Positions 54,131 through 63,819 of a stretch of 64,000 bases of DNA are shown here, piece after piece; within the stretch, counting starts at the first letter, position 1; the number at the start of each line of letters is the position of its first letter. Both the position numbers and the translations under genes were made by a program. This DNA comes from Labrys okinawensis (lineage in GTDB: Bacteria; Pseudomonadota; Alphaproteobacteria; Rhizobiales; Labraceae). The notes under the pieces are model-generated. The model was not told the DNA's origin. It saw nothing but the letters and a program-made list of their open reading frames with translations, and searched no databases. The stretch covers positions 1 to 64,000 of the forward strand of contig NZ_PUEJ01000002.1 of the NCBI RefSeq assembly GCF_002982075.1, written 5' to 3'.

Positions 54131-54209
54131 GGAGGGTCGATCTTCAGATCGACCGCCTTTCCCCCAAACGCCGCGTTGCCAAGGTGGTCGATCCGAAGAT
54201 CGACCCTCC
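54131..54209. repeat. 79-bp element with 29-bp inverted-repeat arms, each itself palindromic
   Basis: Arms 54131-54159 and 54181-54209 are reverse complements with two mismatches. Inside each arm GGTCGATC and GATCGACC form a smaller hairpin, so the element can fold as one long stem or as two short hairpins. It lies between the DUF2076 terminator and the end of cysK, in a convergent gap. Confidence 0.85.
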
Positions 54210-54220
54210 AATGTCGTGAC

Positions 54221-55183
<963 letters not shown>

Positions 55184-55211
55184 GGGAAACGTCCTTGATT
55201 GAAAGCGCTGG

Positions 55212-55255
55212 AATTCAACATTAATCCACGAAAATGTCGAGATTAATATTGAATT
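55212..55255. promoter_or_regulatory. probable Rrf2 operator upstream of cysK
   Basis: AATTCAACATTAATC (55212-55226) and GATTAATATTGAATT (55241-55255) form a 15-bp inverted repeat with one mismatch and a 14-base spacer. The nearer arm is about 29 bases ahead of the cysK start. It is AT-rich in a GC-rich region. The adjacent Rrf2-family gene makes it a natural CymR-type site; this is inference. Confidence 0.6.
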
Positions 55256-55287
55256 ACAGATTCATGATGTTTTTTAGCGGCCGAGGC

Positions 55288-55737
55288 TCAGATCGCAAAG
55301 TCGATATTGGCGGGCGTACCGCCGAAGACATGCTTGCGCTCGGCATCCCGGCACAGATCCTCGACGGTGATCTGGTCGAGTTCGGCCAGAAAGGATTGCG
55401 AGGCCTGGTTCACCGCCGGTGCGATGACCTGGTCGACCAGGGTCGACACGGGCGCCGGCTCGTCCTCGCCGGCGGCATCCGTCATCGCCGCACGCACGAT
55501 GTCGCCGACGCTGATACGCCGCCGCTCGCGGGCCAGTTCATAACCTCCCCGCGGGCCGCGCACGCCCTTGAGAATATTGTGGCGCACCAGGGTCTGCAGC
55601 AAAGTTTCCAGATGGCGCGGCGGCAAGGCATGCCGGGACGCAAGAGCCTTGGCGGCGACCGGCGTGGGCCTCGAATGGTGGGCGATATCGACCACGGCGG
55701 CAAGGCCAAGCAAGGAACGGCGCGAAAGCAATTGCAT
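55288..55737 (-). CDS. Rrf2-family transcriptional regulator
   Basis: 149 residues. The winged helix-turn-helix covers about 8-60 (LAAVVDIAHHSRPTPVAAKA, LPPRHLETLLQTLVRHNILK, GVRGPRGGYELARE). The three closely spaced cysteines that hold an Fe-S cluster in IscR are not present; the only Cys is in VEDLCRDAERK. This fits the CymR-like subgroup that controls cysteine genes. Located just upstream of cysK and 20 bases after dut, it probably represses cysK through the inverted repeat at 55212-55255. Confidence 0.9.
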   Translation of the reverse strand: MQLLSRRSLLGLAAVVDIAHHSRPTPVAAKALASRHALPPRHLETLLQTLVRHNILKGVRGPRGGYELARERRRISVGDIVRAAMTDAAGEDEPAPVSTLVDQVIAPAVNQASQSFLAELDQITVEDLCRDAERKHVFGGTPANIDFAI

Positions 55738-55757
55738 GTCGACCCCCTGAAACGGTC

Positions 55758-56222
55758 CTACTTCATTGTTGCGGTGCCCGTCGAACCGAAGCCGCCGCTG
55801 CCGCGAACGGTCGAATCGACTTCCGCCGTTTCGACCAGGGCAGACAACGTCACCGGCGCAATGACCAACTGGGCGATTCGCATGCCATGGGTGATGGCAA
55901 AAGATTCTACACTCAGATTGATCAGGGCGACTTTAATCTCACCGCGATAATCGGCGTCTATCGTACCGGGTGCGTTCAAAACGGTAATCCCGCTTTTCAC
56001 AGCCAAACCGGAACGTGGGCGCACTTGTCCTTCATAGCCCTGTGGAATTTGGAAAACCAGCCCGGTCGGCACCAGAGCACGCATCATCGGTGCAAGAACC
56101 AGGGTTTCCCCCGGTCCCAGCGCTGCCGGCAGGTCGAGACCCGCCGCCCCCTCGCTCTGATAGGCGGGCAGTGGCAGGTCACCGGCATGGGCGAGTTTCT
56201 TGACGGGAATGGTCAGGGTCAT
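55758..56222 (-). CDS. dut: dUTP diphosphatase
   Basis: Hydrolyses dUTP to dUMP and PPi, keeping uracil out of DNA. The 154 residues have the five trimer motifs: [12 protein letters not shown] (1), [12 protein letters not shown] (2), [15 protein letters not shown] (3), [10 protein letters not shown] (4) and the C-terminal [10 protein letters not shown] (5). ATG 56222 fits the family start; the frame extends to 56387 through a repeat element without family similarity. It is downstream of coaBC, the usual alphaproteobacterial order. Confidence 0.96.
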   Translation of the reverse strand: MTLTIPVKKLAHAGDLPLPAYQSEGAAGLDLPAALGPGETLVLAPMMRALVPTGLVFQIPQGYEGQVRPRSGLAVKSGITVLNAPGTIDADYRGEIKVALINLSVESFAITHGMRIAQLVIAPVTLSALVETAEVDSTVRGSGGFGSTGTATMK

Positions 56223-56350
56223 GGCAATCCTTCGGAGAGCGGGTCTCAGACCCGCCTGTTTCAAAATTGTAGAGACAAGGAACGGGGTAGGCGAGCCTGA
56301 TGAGCCTGTCTCAAAACTCGCAACACGGCCCAGCATAGCTCCGCCTGTGT

Positions 56351-56435
56351 CGTGCCGGGGCTCGTTCCGGGCATCCAGATACAGCAACCCATCGAGACTG
56401 GGCCCCCCCGATCACGGGGACAAGGCCGGTGATGA
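56351..56435. repeat. paired-hairpin intergenic palindrome, copy 2
   Basis: CGTGCCGGGGCTCGTTCCGG opens the first, imperfect hairpin (56351-56374). The second is ATCACGGG/CCGGTGAT (about 56411-56432), then GACA. The order and ends match the element at 33498-33566, with more mismatches. It lies between coaBC and dut. Confidence 0.65.
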
Positions 56436-56489
56436 CAAAAAGTCGAGGTTCCCCCGATTTTCGATCAAGCCCCGAAGACCGAGCCCTGC

Positions 56490-57758
56490 TCACGCCACGG
56501 CGCTGGCCAGCTCGCCGAAGCGGGACACCAGCGCCCGGGCGACCGCCTCCTTGTCCATGTCGGGCCAGGTCTCGATGCCCGAGGCCGATACCAGATGAAC
56601 GCGGTTGCGGTCCCCGCCCATCACGCCGCTCTCCGGCGAGACGTCGTTGGCAACGATGAGATCGCAGCCCTTGCGGGCAAGCTTGGCCTTGGCATGCTCG
56701 ACGACATGCTCGGTCTCCGCCGCGAAGCCGACGACCAAGGAGGGCCGGCGCGCCTTGTCCCGCGCGATGGTGGCGAGAATGTCGGGGTTCTCCACCAATG
56801 CGAAATCAGGCGTACCCTCGGCGCCCTTCTTGATCTTCTGCGCACCGGCATCGGCCACGCGCCAATCGGCCACGGCCGCCGCAAAGATGGCGATGTCGGC
56901 CGGCAGCGCGGTCCTGACGGCCTCCAGCATCTCGCGGGCCGTTTGCACCGGCACCAGCTTCACCCCCGGGGGCGGCAGTAGCGCGACCGGTCCCGACACC
57001 AGGGTGACGCGGGCGCCCGCGGCCAGGGCCGCCGCGGCAATGGCATAGCCCTGCTTGCCGGAGGAGCGGTTGGCGATGTAGCGCACGGGATCGATCGGCT
57101 CATGCGTCGGCCCGGCCGTCACCAGCACATGCTTGCCGGCGAGCGGCAGGGCCGGCAGCAGGCGCGTATCGGCGCTCACCGAGCCCGGCAGCGGAATGAA
57201 GGTCGGCCCCGCCAGGGCCTTCTCGATCGCGGCGACGATCTCCAGGGGTTCGGCAAGCCGCCCCGGCCCATATTCGCCGCAGGCCATTTCCCCGTCGTTC
57301 GGGCCGACAAAGAGCACGCCATCCTCGCGCAACCGGGCGATGTTGCGCTGGGTCGCCGGATGCAGCCACATCCGCACATTCATGGCCGGGGCGACCAGTA
57401 CGCGCTTGTCGGTCGCCAGAAGCGTGGTGGAAGCAAGATCATTGGCGAGCCCCTGCACCATCTTCGCAAGCAGGTCGGCCGTCGCCGGCGCCACCACGAG
57501 CAGATCGGCATCGCGCGACATCTCGATATGGCCCATCTCGGCCTCGTCCGTCAGCGAGAACAGGTCGGTATAGACCTTGTCGCCGGTGAGGGCCGAGACG
57601 GAGAGCGGCGTGACGAAGGCCTCGCCGGCCTTGGTGAGGATGGCCCTGACATCGGCGCCGCGCTCGCGCAGGCGGCGGATCAGGTCGAGGCCCTTATAGG
57701 CCGCGATGCCGCCACCGATGATGAGAAGAATGCGCTTGCCGACGAGGGGAGTGGACAT
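56490..57758 (-). CDS. coaBC: bifunctional phosphopantothenoylcysteine decarboxylase/phosphopantothenate-cysteine ligase
   Basis: 422 residues. The N-terminal CoaC flavoprotein is at about 1-185 (KRILLIIGGGIAAYKGLDLI, EMSRDADLLVVAPATADLLA, APAMNVRMWLHPATQRN). The C-terminal CoaB ligase is at about 205-422 (HVLVTAGPTHEPIDPVRYIA, NRSSGKQGYAIA, AAVADWRV, VGFAAETEHVVEHAKAKLAR, the LIVANDVS motif). It makes 4'-phosphopantetheine for coenzyme A. A double-hairpin repeat (57795-57898) lies just upstream of its start codon. Confidence 0.97.
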   Translation of the reverse strand: MSTPLVGKRILLIIGGGIAAYKGLDLIRRLRERGADVRAILTKAGEAFVTPLSVSALTGDKVYTDLFSLTDEAEMGHIEMSRDADLLVVAPATADLLAKMVQGLANDLASTTLLATDKRVLVAPAMNVRMWLHPATQRNIARLREDGVLFVGPNDGEMACGEYGPGRLAEPLEIVAAIEKALAGPTFIPLPGSVSADTRLLPALPLAGKHVLVTAGPTHEPIDPVRYIANRSSGKQGYAIAAAALAAGARVTLVSGPVALLPPPGVKLVPVQTAREMLEAVRTALPADIAIFAAAVADWRVADAGAQKIKKGAEGTPDFALVENPDILATIARDKARRPSLVVGFAAETEHVVEHAKAKLARKGCDLIVANDVSPESGVMGGDRNRVHLVSASGIETWPDMDKEAVARALVSRFGELASAVA

Positions 57759-57794
57759 GGATCGATCCGCCTGAAGCCATTATCGCGTTGTGCT

Positions 57795-57898
57795 AGAGCA
57801 AAGCGCGTTCAAGCGTGAACGCTTATCTGCTCTATCTCGTTGTTTCGCTCGTCTTTGCGATTATGGGTGACTCCGTTCAATCGCAAAACGCTATAGAG
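57795..57898 (+). repeat. 105-bp double-hairpin repeat, copy D
   Basis: Begins AGAGCAAAGCGCG (57795) and ends CTATAGAG (57898). Hairpin 1 arms are AGAGCAAA and CTGCTCT; hairpin 2 arms TTTGCGATT and CAATCGCAAA are intact. It lies 36 bases ahead of the coaBC start, in opposite orientation to that gene. Confidence 0.9.
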
Positions 57899-58001
57899 CG
57901 TTTTTCTCGGGAACTGGGACGAAGGGCCTTCCATCGGAATTCACTGCGCTCCAGGACCTGCCGCACACACATAAATAGCGCAACCGGGGGATTCAATCGT
58001 T

Positions 58002-58853
58002 TCAGCGTTTGCCGGCCTGTGCCTCCATCCCGGCCGGATGGGCCAGCCAGGCGAACCGGTTCATGCCCGCATAGCGAATCGCATCGTTGCGCGGCTGGGA
58101 CGGCATGCCCGCGAGGATGAGGCTGGCGATCCTGTCGTAGTCACCGTCGAAATGGTGTCCCCCCGGCACCTCGACCACCTGTACCTTCGCGGCATCGACA
58201 TCGTTGCAGCCCGACCGCGCGCCTTCATCGGCGCCGTGGAAGCACTGGATATGGGGGCCATCGATGGCTGCGACGGCCGGGATGGTTGCCTTGCGTCCGC
58301 CGGCGACCTTCATGAAGCCGACGGCGTAGTCGGCTTCGCGGGAGAGACCGAGCAGCGAGACCTGGCGAATGCGCGCGCGCAGATCGTCGGACAGGTGGGC
58401 ATAGATTGTGGCTGCGATATCGGCGCCGAAGGAATAGCCGACCAGGATAACCGGCCTGTCGGGGCCGATCGAGGCCGCCATCCTGTCGATCGCGGCCGCG
58501 ACCTCTTCGGGAGACCGGCGATGGATGAAATAGGCCAGGCTGTTCAGGCCGATCGTGGTGACGCCGGCGCGGGCGAGCCCCTCGGCGATGCCGTCGTCGA
58601 TGCCCCACCAGCCGCCGTTGCCCGACAGCAGGATCGCGACCGGCCCATCATTGCGCCGGCCCTTGATCAGGACGACCGGCAGATCGCGCAAGGATGCGGG
58701 CACATTGGCATCGTCGGGGGCGGCCAACCCACCCCAAACCCCACCGAAGGCCTGCGGAAACCAGCGCGGCAGGAGCTTGGCGTCGACGAAGACGCCGGCC
58801 GCGACGAGAAGGGTGAGAAAGGCGAAACGCCGCAATGTCAGGAAACGGGCCAT
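58002..58853 (-). CDS. VirJ/AcvB-family hydrolase (single domain)
   Basis: 283 residues. An N-terminal membrane helix or signal (LTLRRFAFLTLLVAAGVFV) precedes an alpha/beta-hydrolase domain. VAILLSGNGGWWGIDDGIAE is the VirJ signature, GLNSLAYFIHRRSPEEVAA is conserved, VGYSFGADIAATIYAHL holds the nucleophile Ser, and VEVPGGHHFDGDY the catalytic His. AcvB hydrolyses lysyl-phosphatidylglycerol in Agrobacterium and is encoded with lpiA. Here the protein has a single VirJ domain, not the two-part AcvB form, and no lpiA/mprF gene is next to it. Confidence 0.87.
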   Translation of the reverse strand: MARFLTLRRFAFLTLLVAAGVFVDAKLLPRWFPQAFGGVWGGLAAPDDANVPASLRDLPVVLIKGRRNDGPVAILLSGNGGWWGIDDGIAEGLARAGVTTIGLNSLAYFIHRRSPEEVAAAIDRMAASIGPDRPVILVGYSFGADIAATIYAHLSDDLRARIRQVSLLGLSREADYAVGFMKVAGGRKATIPAVAAIDGPHIQCFHGADEGARSGCNDVDAAKVQVVEVPGGHHFDGDYDRIASLILAGMPSQPRNDAIRYAGMNRFAWLAHPAGMEAQAGKR

Positions 58854-59079
58854 GAGACGGCATCAACAGATGAACTGTCCGTTCCTGTGCCCGGAACATG
58901 GCGCGACGATGGCGGGCCGGACCCGCCGTGGACTTGAAGAACCGGCTTTTGCGCTCCATCGATTGATGGAGCGAAATCGGCGCTCCTGGAACCACCCCAT
59001 TTGCCGACAAGAAGGATGTCGACCACGCTCCATCCAATCGATAGAGCTGAGAGGTCGACACTCCGCTTATCCGGCTCGA

Positions 59080-59619
<540 letters not shown>

Positions 59620-59628
59620 GGCGGTAAA

Positions 59629-59634
59629 CTCCTC
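59629..59634 (-). promoter_or_regulatory. ribosome binding site that decides the infC ATT start
   Basis: GAGGAG on the minus strand, with a nine-base spacer TTTACCGCC to ATT 59619. The ATG at 59640 lies before this site and the ATG at 59607 is 21 bases after it, so ATT has the best spacing. Confidence 0.75.
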
Positions 59635-59818
59635 TACCATGAATGGATTTGGGCGAGCCGACGGCTCCGCGTCGAAGCCCGCGCCCGGATGCGGGAAGAT
59701 GTTGCCGAAGCGCCCGGAAGTCAACGCTTTCATGTCCGCGGCGTAAAATTTAGATCACAAATCAGCCCGATAGATCGTCACGGGCTCGCCACGCGGCGAA
59801 TATTTCGAGGCTTCTGGC

Positions 59819-61060
59819 TCACTCGTCTTTCAGCTTGCGGCTCTTCACCAGAAGCTCGGCATAGACATCGAGCGTGGCGTTGCACATCACGTCCAGCGAG
59901 AAATGCGCCTCGACATGCGCGCGGGCTCGCGCCGCAAGGCCATCGCGGGCCGAAGCGCCCAGGGTCAGCGCCTCGTGCAGGGCCTCCGCCAGGGCCTCGG
60001 CATCGCCCACAGGCGTGCGCCAGCCCGTGCGCAGATTGCCGACGATCTCGGGCGGAGCCAGCACGGTTTCGGAGGTGGCGCCATGGTCGGCCACCACCAC
60101 CGGGCAGCCCATCGCCTGCGCTTCCACCGCCGTGCGCCCGAAGGCCTCGGGGCTGGTGGAAGGGATCGCGACCGCCGCGGCGGAGAGATAGGCGGCCGGC
60201 ATGTCGCTGCAATGGCCGACGCGCAGCACCAGCCCCTTGAGGCCCCGCTCGGCGATACGCGCCTCGAGTTCGGCAACGTAGCCGTCCCGGCCCTGGGCAT
60301 CCCCGGCCAGGACGAAGACCGTGTCCTCGATGCCCTTCTGCTTGAGGATGGCGGCGGCATCGATCAGCACGCGCTGGCCCTTCCAGCCGGTGAGACGGCC
60401 GGGCAGCAGCACGATGCGCTGATGCGGCGCCACGTTCCAGGTCCGGCGCAGCGTCTCCACGCGCTCGAACGACACGGCAGAGGGAGTGAAGGCCGTCAGG
60501 TCGGTGCCACGATGGATGACGCGCAGGCGTTCAGCCGCCTCCGGCCAGTTTTCCTTGATGGTGGCGGCGGTGAAATTCGAATTTGCGATGACGACGTCGG
60601 CCTGCGCCATTACGCCATTATAACGCTTCTTCAGCTCCGAACTCGCCGAATAGGCACCGTGATAGGTGGTCACGAAGGGCAGGTTGAGCTTCTTGGTGGC
60701 GAGACGGGCCGACCAGGCCGGCGCCCGCGAGCGGGCATGGATGAGGTCGACCTTCTCCTCGCGCACCAGGCGTTCGAGCCGCCGGGCATTGCCCCAGATG
60801 CGCAGCGGATTCTTGGTCGAGGCATTGAACGGGATCCAGAGCCCGCCACGGGCCTGCAACTCGCCGACGAGCCGGCCGCCTTCGGTGGCAACCAGGGCAC
60901 GGGCTCCCGCCCGCGTCAACGCATCGGCAATGTCGATGGTGGTGCGCTCGGCGCCTCCCGCATCCAGGGCCGGAATGATCTGCAGCACGGTGACGCCGGC
61001 AAAGCGTTCCTCTTTCGGCCGGCGGCCGATCGGGCGAGCTTTGGACGAGATATCGGACAT
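59819..61060 (-). CDS. GT4-family glycosyltransferase
   Basis: 413 residues, GT-B fold. The start of the first domain is VTVLQIIPALDAGGAERTTI, with the GGAERT loop. LIHARSRAPAWSARL and TYHGAYSASSELKKRYN follow. The donor domain has LLPGRLTGWKGQRVLIDAAA and the EX7E motif in PSTSPEAFGRTAVEAQAMG. A homologue group is annotated as LPS-core or lipid-linked sugar transferases in rhizobia. The gene is alone, after infC; the donor and acceptor are unknown. Confidence 0.9.
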   Translation of the reverse strand: MSDISSKARPIGRRPKEERFAGVTVLQIIPALDAGGAERTTIDIADALTRAGARALVATEGGRLVGELQARGGLWIPFNASTKNPLRIWGNARRLERLVREEKVDLIHARSRAPAWSARLATKKLNLPFVTTYHGAYSASSELKKRYNGVMAQADVVIANSNFTAATIKENWPEAAERLRVIHRGTDLTAFTPSAVSFERVETLRRTWNVAPHQRIVLLPGRLTGWKGQRVLIDAAAILKQKGIEDTVFVLAGDAQGRDGYVAELEARIAERGLKGLVLRVGHCSDMPAAYLSAAAVAIPSTSPEAFGRTAVEAQAMGCPVVVADHGATSETVLAPPEIVGNLRTGWRTPVGDAEALAEALHEALTLGASARDGLAARARAHVEAHFSLDVMCNATLDVYAELLVKSRKLKDE

Positions 61061-61301
61061 GGGTGCAGATTTTTCCGGCTTGGTTCAGCGTGGGGATGGC
61101 GGTCGGCAATGGACCCGAAGCATCATGCAATTTGACGGAATCACTTCAAACCGCAAAACGTTTGGCCCCTGACATCCTCTATAGAGCGCCCCATGTTCTA
61201 AATGAAAGGTGATACGGCCCAGGAATTTCGGGCCTAACCCGTATATTTTTTCGGGCGTCCCTCCAGAACGCGCCGTCGCACCAGCAAGAGGAAATGATCG
61301 G

Positions 61302-62087
61302 ATGACCAGCAACCCCGCCATGATCAGCGTCGGCGAAGGCCCGTCCAGCCGAACCATTGCCTGGCGTCACCAGCCGGGACGCGGCCCGGATGTGGTTTGG
61401 CTCGGCGGCTTCCGCTCCGACATGCAGGCAACCAAGGCCAGTTTTCTTGCCGAATGGGGCACGCGTCACCTGAGGGCGGTCACACGATTCGACTATTCCG
61501 GCCATGGCGAATCAGGCGGACGCTTCGAGGACGGCACCATCGGCTCCTGGCTCGAGGACGCGCTGGCCGTGATCCGCGAGGGCGTCAAGACGCCGCCGAT
61601 CCTGGTCGGGTCCTCGATGGGCGGCTGGATCGCCCTGCTGGCCGCGCAGGCCCTGGCCGGTACGCCGCTGGCGCCGGCCGGCATGGTGCTGATCGCTCCC
61701 GCCGCCGATTTTACCGAGCGGCTGATGTGGGACCGGTTTCCCGACGCAGTGAAGCGCGAGATCATGGACAAGGGGGCCTGGCTGCGCCCGTCCGACTATT
61801 CGCCCGAGCCCTACCCGATCACCCGGGCACTGATCGAGGAAGGCCGCAACCATCTTCTTCTCGGCGACATGGTGAAAACCGGCTGCCCCGTACATATCTT
61901 GCAGGGGATGGAAGATCCGGACGTGCCCTGGCAGCATGCCATGGCGCTGGTCGAGAGCCTGGCCGAGGACGATGTTACGGTGACGCTGATCAAGGATGGC
62001 GACCATCGCCTGTCCCGGCCGCAGGATCTCGACAAGCTGGTGGAGGCGGTGGAGGGCATTGCGCCCAAATCGCAGCTTCTCCTATAA
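61302..62087 (+). CDS. alpha/beta hydrolase
   Basis: 261 residues from ATG 61302, which has AAGAGGAAA upstream. The oxyanion region is WLGGFRSDM, the nucleophile elbow GSSMGGW at about residues 105-111, the acid is Asp in LQGMEDPDVPW and the base His in KDGDHRLSRP. It resembles the short acyl-protein/depalmitoylase-like (ABHD10) hydrolases common in alphaproteobacteria, with FDYSGHGESGG. The natural substrate is unknown. It is followed after 49 bases by the NifU-domain gene, so they may be cotranscribed. Confidence 0.88.
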   Translation: MTSNPAMISVGEGPSSRTIAWRHQPGRGPDVVWLGGFRSDMQATKASFLAEWGTRHLRAVTRFDYSGHGESGGRFEDGTIGSWLEDALAVIREGVKTPPILVGSSMGGWIALLAAQALAGTPLAPAGMVLIAPAADFTERLMWDRFPDAVKREIMDKGAWLRPSDYSPEPYPITRALIEEGRNHLLLGDMVKTGCPVHILQGMEDPDVPWQHAMALVESLAEDDVTVTLIKDGDHRLSRPQDLDKLVEAVEGIAPKSQLLL

Positions 62088-62136
62088 TTGAGAGGTCCTG
62101 ACCGGCCTTGACCCGGTTGCTGGAGCGGAGAGAAAG

Positions 62137-62697
62137 ATGTTCATTCAGACCGAGGCGACGCCGAATCCCTCGACCCTCAAATTCCTGCCCGGCCGCGAAG
62201 TGCTGCCCGAAGGCACCACGCTGCACATGACGAATGCCGCCGAAGGCGCGCAATCGCCGCTCGCGCAGAAGCTCTTCTCGATCGAGGGCGTCGCCGGCGT
62301 GTTCTTCGGCTCGGACTTCATCACCATCACCCGCTCGGGCGTGGAATGGCAGCACCTCAAGCCCGCCGTGCTCGGCGCGATCATGGAGCATTACCTCTCC
62401 GGCGTGCCGATCCTCAATGCGGACGTCGCGCCGCTGGAGGAAGGCGAGGAGTTCTTCGACGAGGCGGACGAGGACACGGTCGAGACGATCAAGGATCTGC
62501 TTGAGACCCGCGTGCGCCCGGCCGTGGCGGCCGATGGCGGTGACATCACCTTCCGCGGCTATCGCGAAGGCGTGGTCTATCTCGCCATGAAGGGCGCCTG
62601 CTCGGGCTGCCCCTCCTCCACGGCCACGCTGCGCAACGGCATCCAGAACCTGCTGCGCCATTTCGTGCCCGAGGTTCAGGAAGTCCGCGCCGCCTGA
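62137..62697 (+). CDS. NifU-family Fe-S carrier protein (NfuA-like)
   Basis: 186 residues. The N-terminal Nfu_N domain is at 1-90 (MFIQTEATPNPSTLKFLPG, SPLAQKLFSIEGVAGVFFGS, DFITITRSG) and the C-terminal NifU domain at about 105-180 with the cluster motif CSGCPSS and VRPAVAADGGDITFRGY. It carries a 4Fe-4S cluster to target proteins. It is the standard HIRIP5/NFU1-like form in alphaproteobacteria. It probably shares a promoter with the upstream hydrolase. Confidence 0.95.
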   Translation: MFIQTEATPNPSTLKFLPGREVLPEGTTLHMTNAAEGAQSPLAQKLFSIEGVAGVFFGSDFITITRSGVEWQHLKPAVLGAIMEHYLSGVPILNADVAPLEEGEEFFDEADEDTVETIKDLLETRVRPAVAADGGDITFRGYREGVVYLAMKGACSGCPSSTATLRNGIQNLLRHFVPEVQEVRAA

Positions 62698-62797
62698 GGC
62701 GATAGAAGGTCGGCAAGGGCGGCGGTGCGCCGCCTTCATGAATGTTTAAGGCGACAGGTGCTTAATCCCCTCGGGGGGGCCGGAGTTCGCTACGGCC

Positions 62798-63367
62798 ATG
62801 CGCCTGCTGCTATCCATATTCTTTACGAGTGCCCTGTTCGGCACGGTCCAGGCCCAATCTGCGCCGCTGACGGAGTGGCGTCTGGTTGAGATGTTCGATG
62901 CGCGCCTCCTCCGGGACGGCTTGGACCCGATCCGTGCCTGTCGGGGGAAGGACGGGGAGTCCCATGCCTGCACGTTCGACGACACCGAATATCTGACGAC
63001 GATCAGGCCGGGGGCCGATGTCACCGGTTCGATCGGCGCCTCCCGTTCGCCCACTTCGATGACCATCGTCCTCGCCGGCAATGCGATCGATTCGATCGGC
63101 CTGGTCGGTGACCGGGCCAGCCCGGCGGACCTCATCAATTTCACTGCCCATCTCGAAAGCCTGCTGCACACGATCGGGCCGGAGAAGAGTGACTACGACA
63201 TCGAGCAGGACATGCTCGATCTCGGCGTGATGCGCGGCGATGCCGATGGCGACATCGGCAGGGCCCGGGTCGTCAGCGAAAGCTTCGCCACCATCCGCTG
63301 TCTCAATCAGCGCCTCGTCGCGAGTGCCGGCATCGCCTGCACGATCACGATGAGGCCAGCCGGCTGA
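62798..63367 (+). CDS. exported protein of unknown function
   Basis: 189 residues with a short signal peptide (MRLLLSIFFTSALFGTVQAQ). The mature part is mixed alpha/beta by eye, with WRLVEMFDARLLRDG, TSMTIVLAGNAIDSIGLVGD, and a C-terminal SESFATIRCLNQRLVAS. Four Cys residues could form disulfides. I do not recognise the family. It is convergent with the small Gly-zipper protein gene. Confidence 0.72.
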   Translation: MRLLLSIFFTSALFGTVQAQSAPLTEWRLVEMFDARLLRDGLDPIRACRGKDGESHACTFDDTEYLTTIRPGADVTGSIGASRSPTSMTIVLAGNAIDSIGLVGDRASPADLINFTAHLESLLHTIGPEKSDYDIEQDMLDLGVMRGDADGDIGRARVVSESFATIRCLNQRLVASAGIACTITMRPAG

Positions 63368-63450
63368 GTTCCGTCATGCAGCCATCGCGCGGCCGATCGG
63401 AAAACGGGCATTTCCGGAACGCCTGCCCGTTTCCCCTGAAGCGGAACGTT

Positions 63451-63819
63451 CTATTCCCATTCGAAATAGTCTGGATGGGTACGGCGCCATTCCGCCACCC
63501 GCTCGCGATGGGCCCCGATCATTTCGCCGAACTGGACGCAGGCCCGGCGATCGCCCCTGTCGCAGCCGGCATGCAGACGATCGAGGCGGTCGATATAGGG
63601 ATCATAGGCCACCGGGGCCGCTTCATAGACCGGCGCCGGCCGCGGCGGCGGCGCGGGGCGATCGGCCAGTGCCTGGCCGAGCAGGACGCCGCCGACCGCA
63701 CCAAGGGCTGCGCCACCCACGAAGGCGCCGGTGCGACCGTCGCCTGCAGAGGCCGGCGTGATCGCCAATGCTGTCGTCACGCAGAGCATTGCGGCTGAAA
63801 GGCAGATCTTCATCGTCAT
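63451..63819 (-). CDS. small exported protein with Gly-rich segment
   Basis: 122 residues from ATG 63819 (ATG 63813 also possible). The signal peptide is MKICLSAAMLCVTTALAITPA, followed by GAFVGGAALGAVGGVLLGQA, a glycine-zipper-like helix. The end is LDRLHAGCDRGDRRACVQFG, then EWRRTHPDYFEWE. The two cysteines may be linked. Similar small proteins in rhizobia have no known function. It probably sits at the outer or inner membrane through the zipper helix. Confidence 0.75.
   Translation of the reverse strand: MTMKICLSAAMLCVTTALAITPASAGDGRTGAFVGGAALGAVGGVLLGQALADRPAPPPRPAPVYEAAPVAYDPYIDRLDRLHAGCDRGDRRACVQFGEMIGAHRERVAEWRRTHPDYFEWE

Noticed and set aside
58952-58973. Hairpin CGCTCCATC/GATGGAGCG downstream of infC as a terminator
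   Set aside because: It lacks a T-run, lies over 100 bases from the stop codon, and a partial second copy nearby suggests simple repetition.
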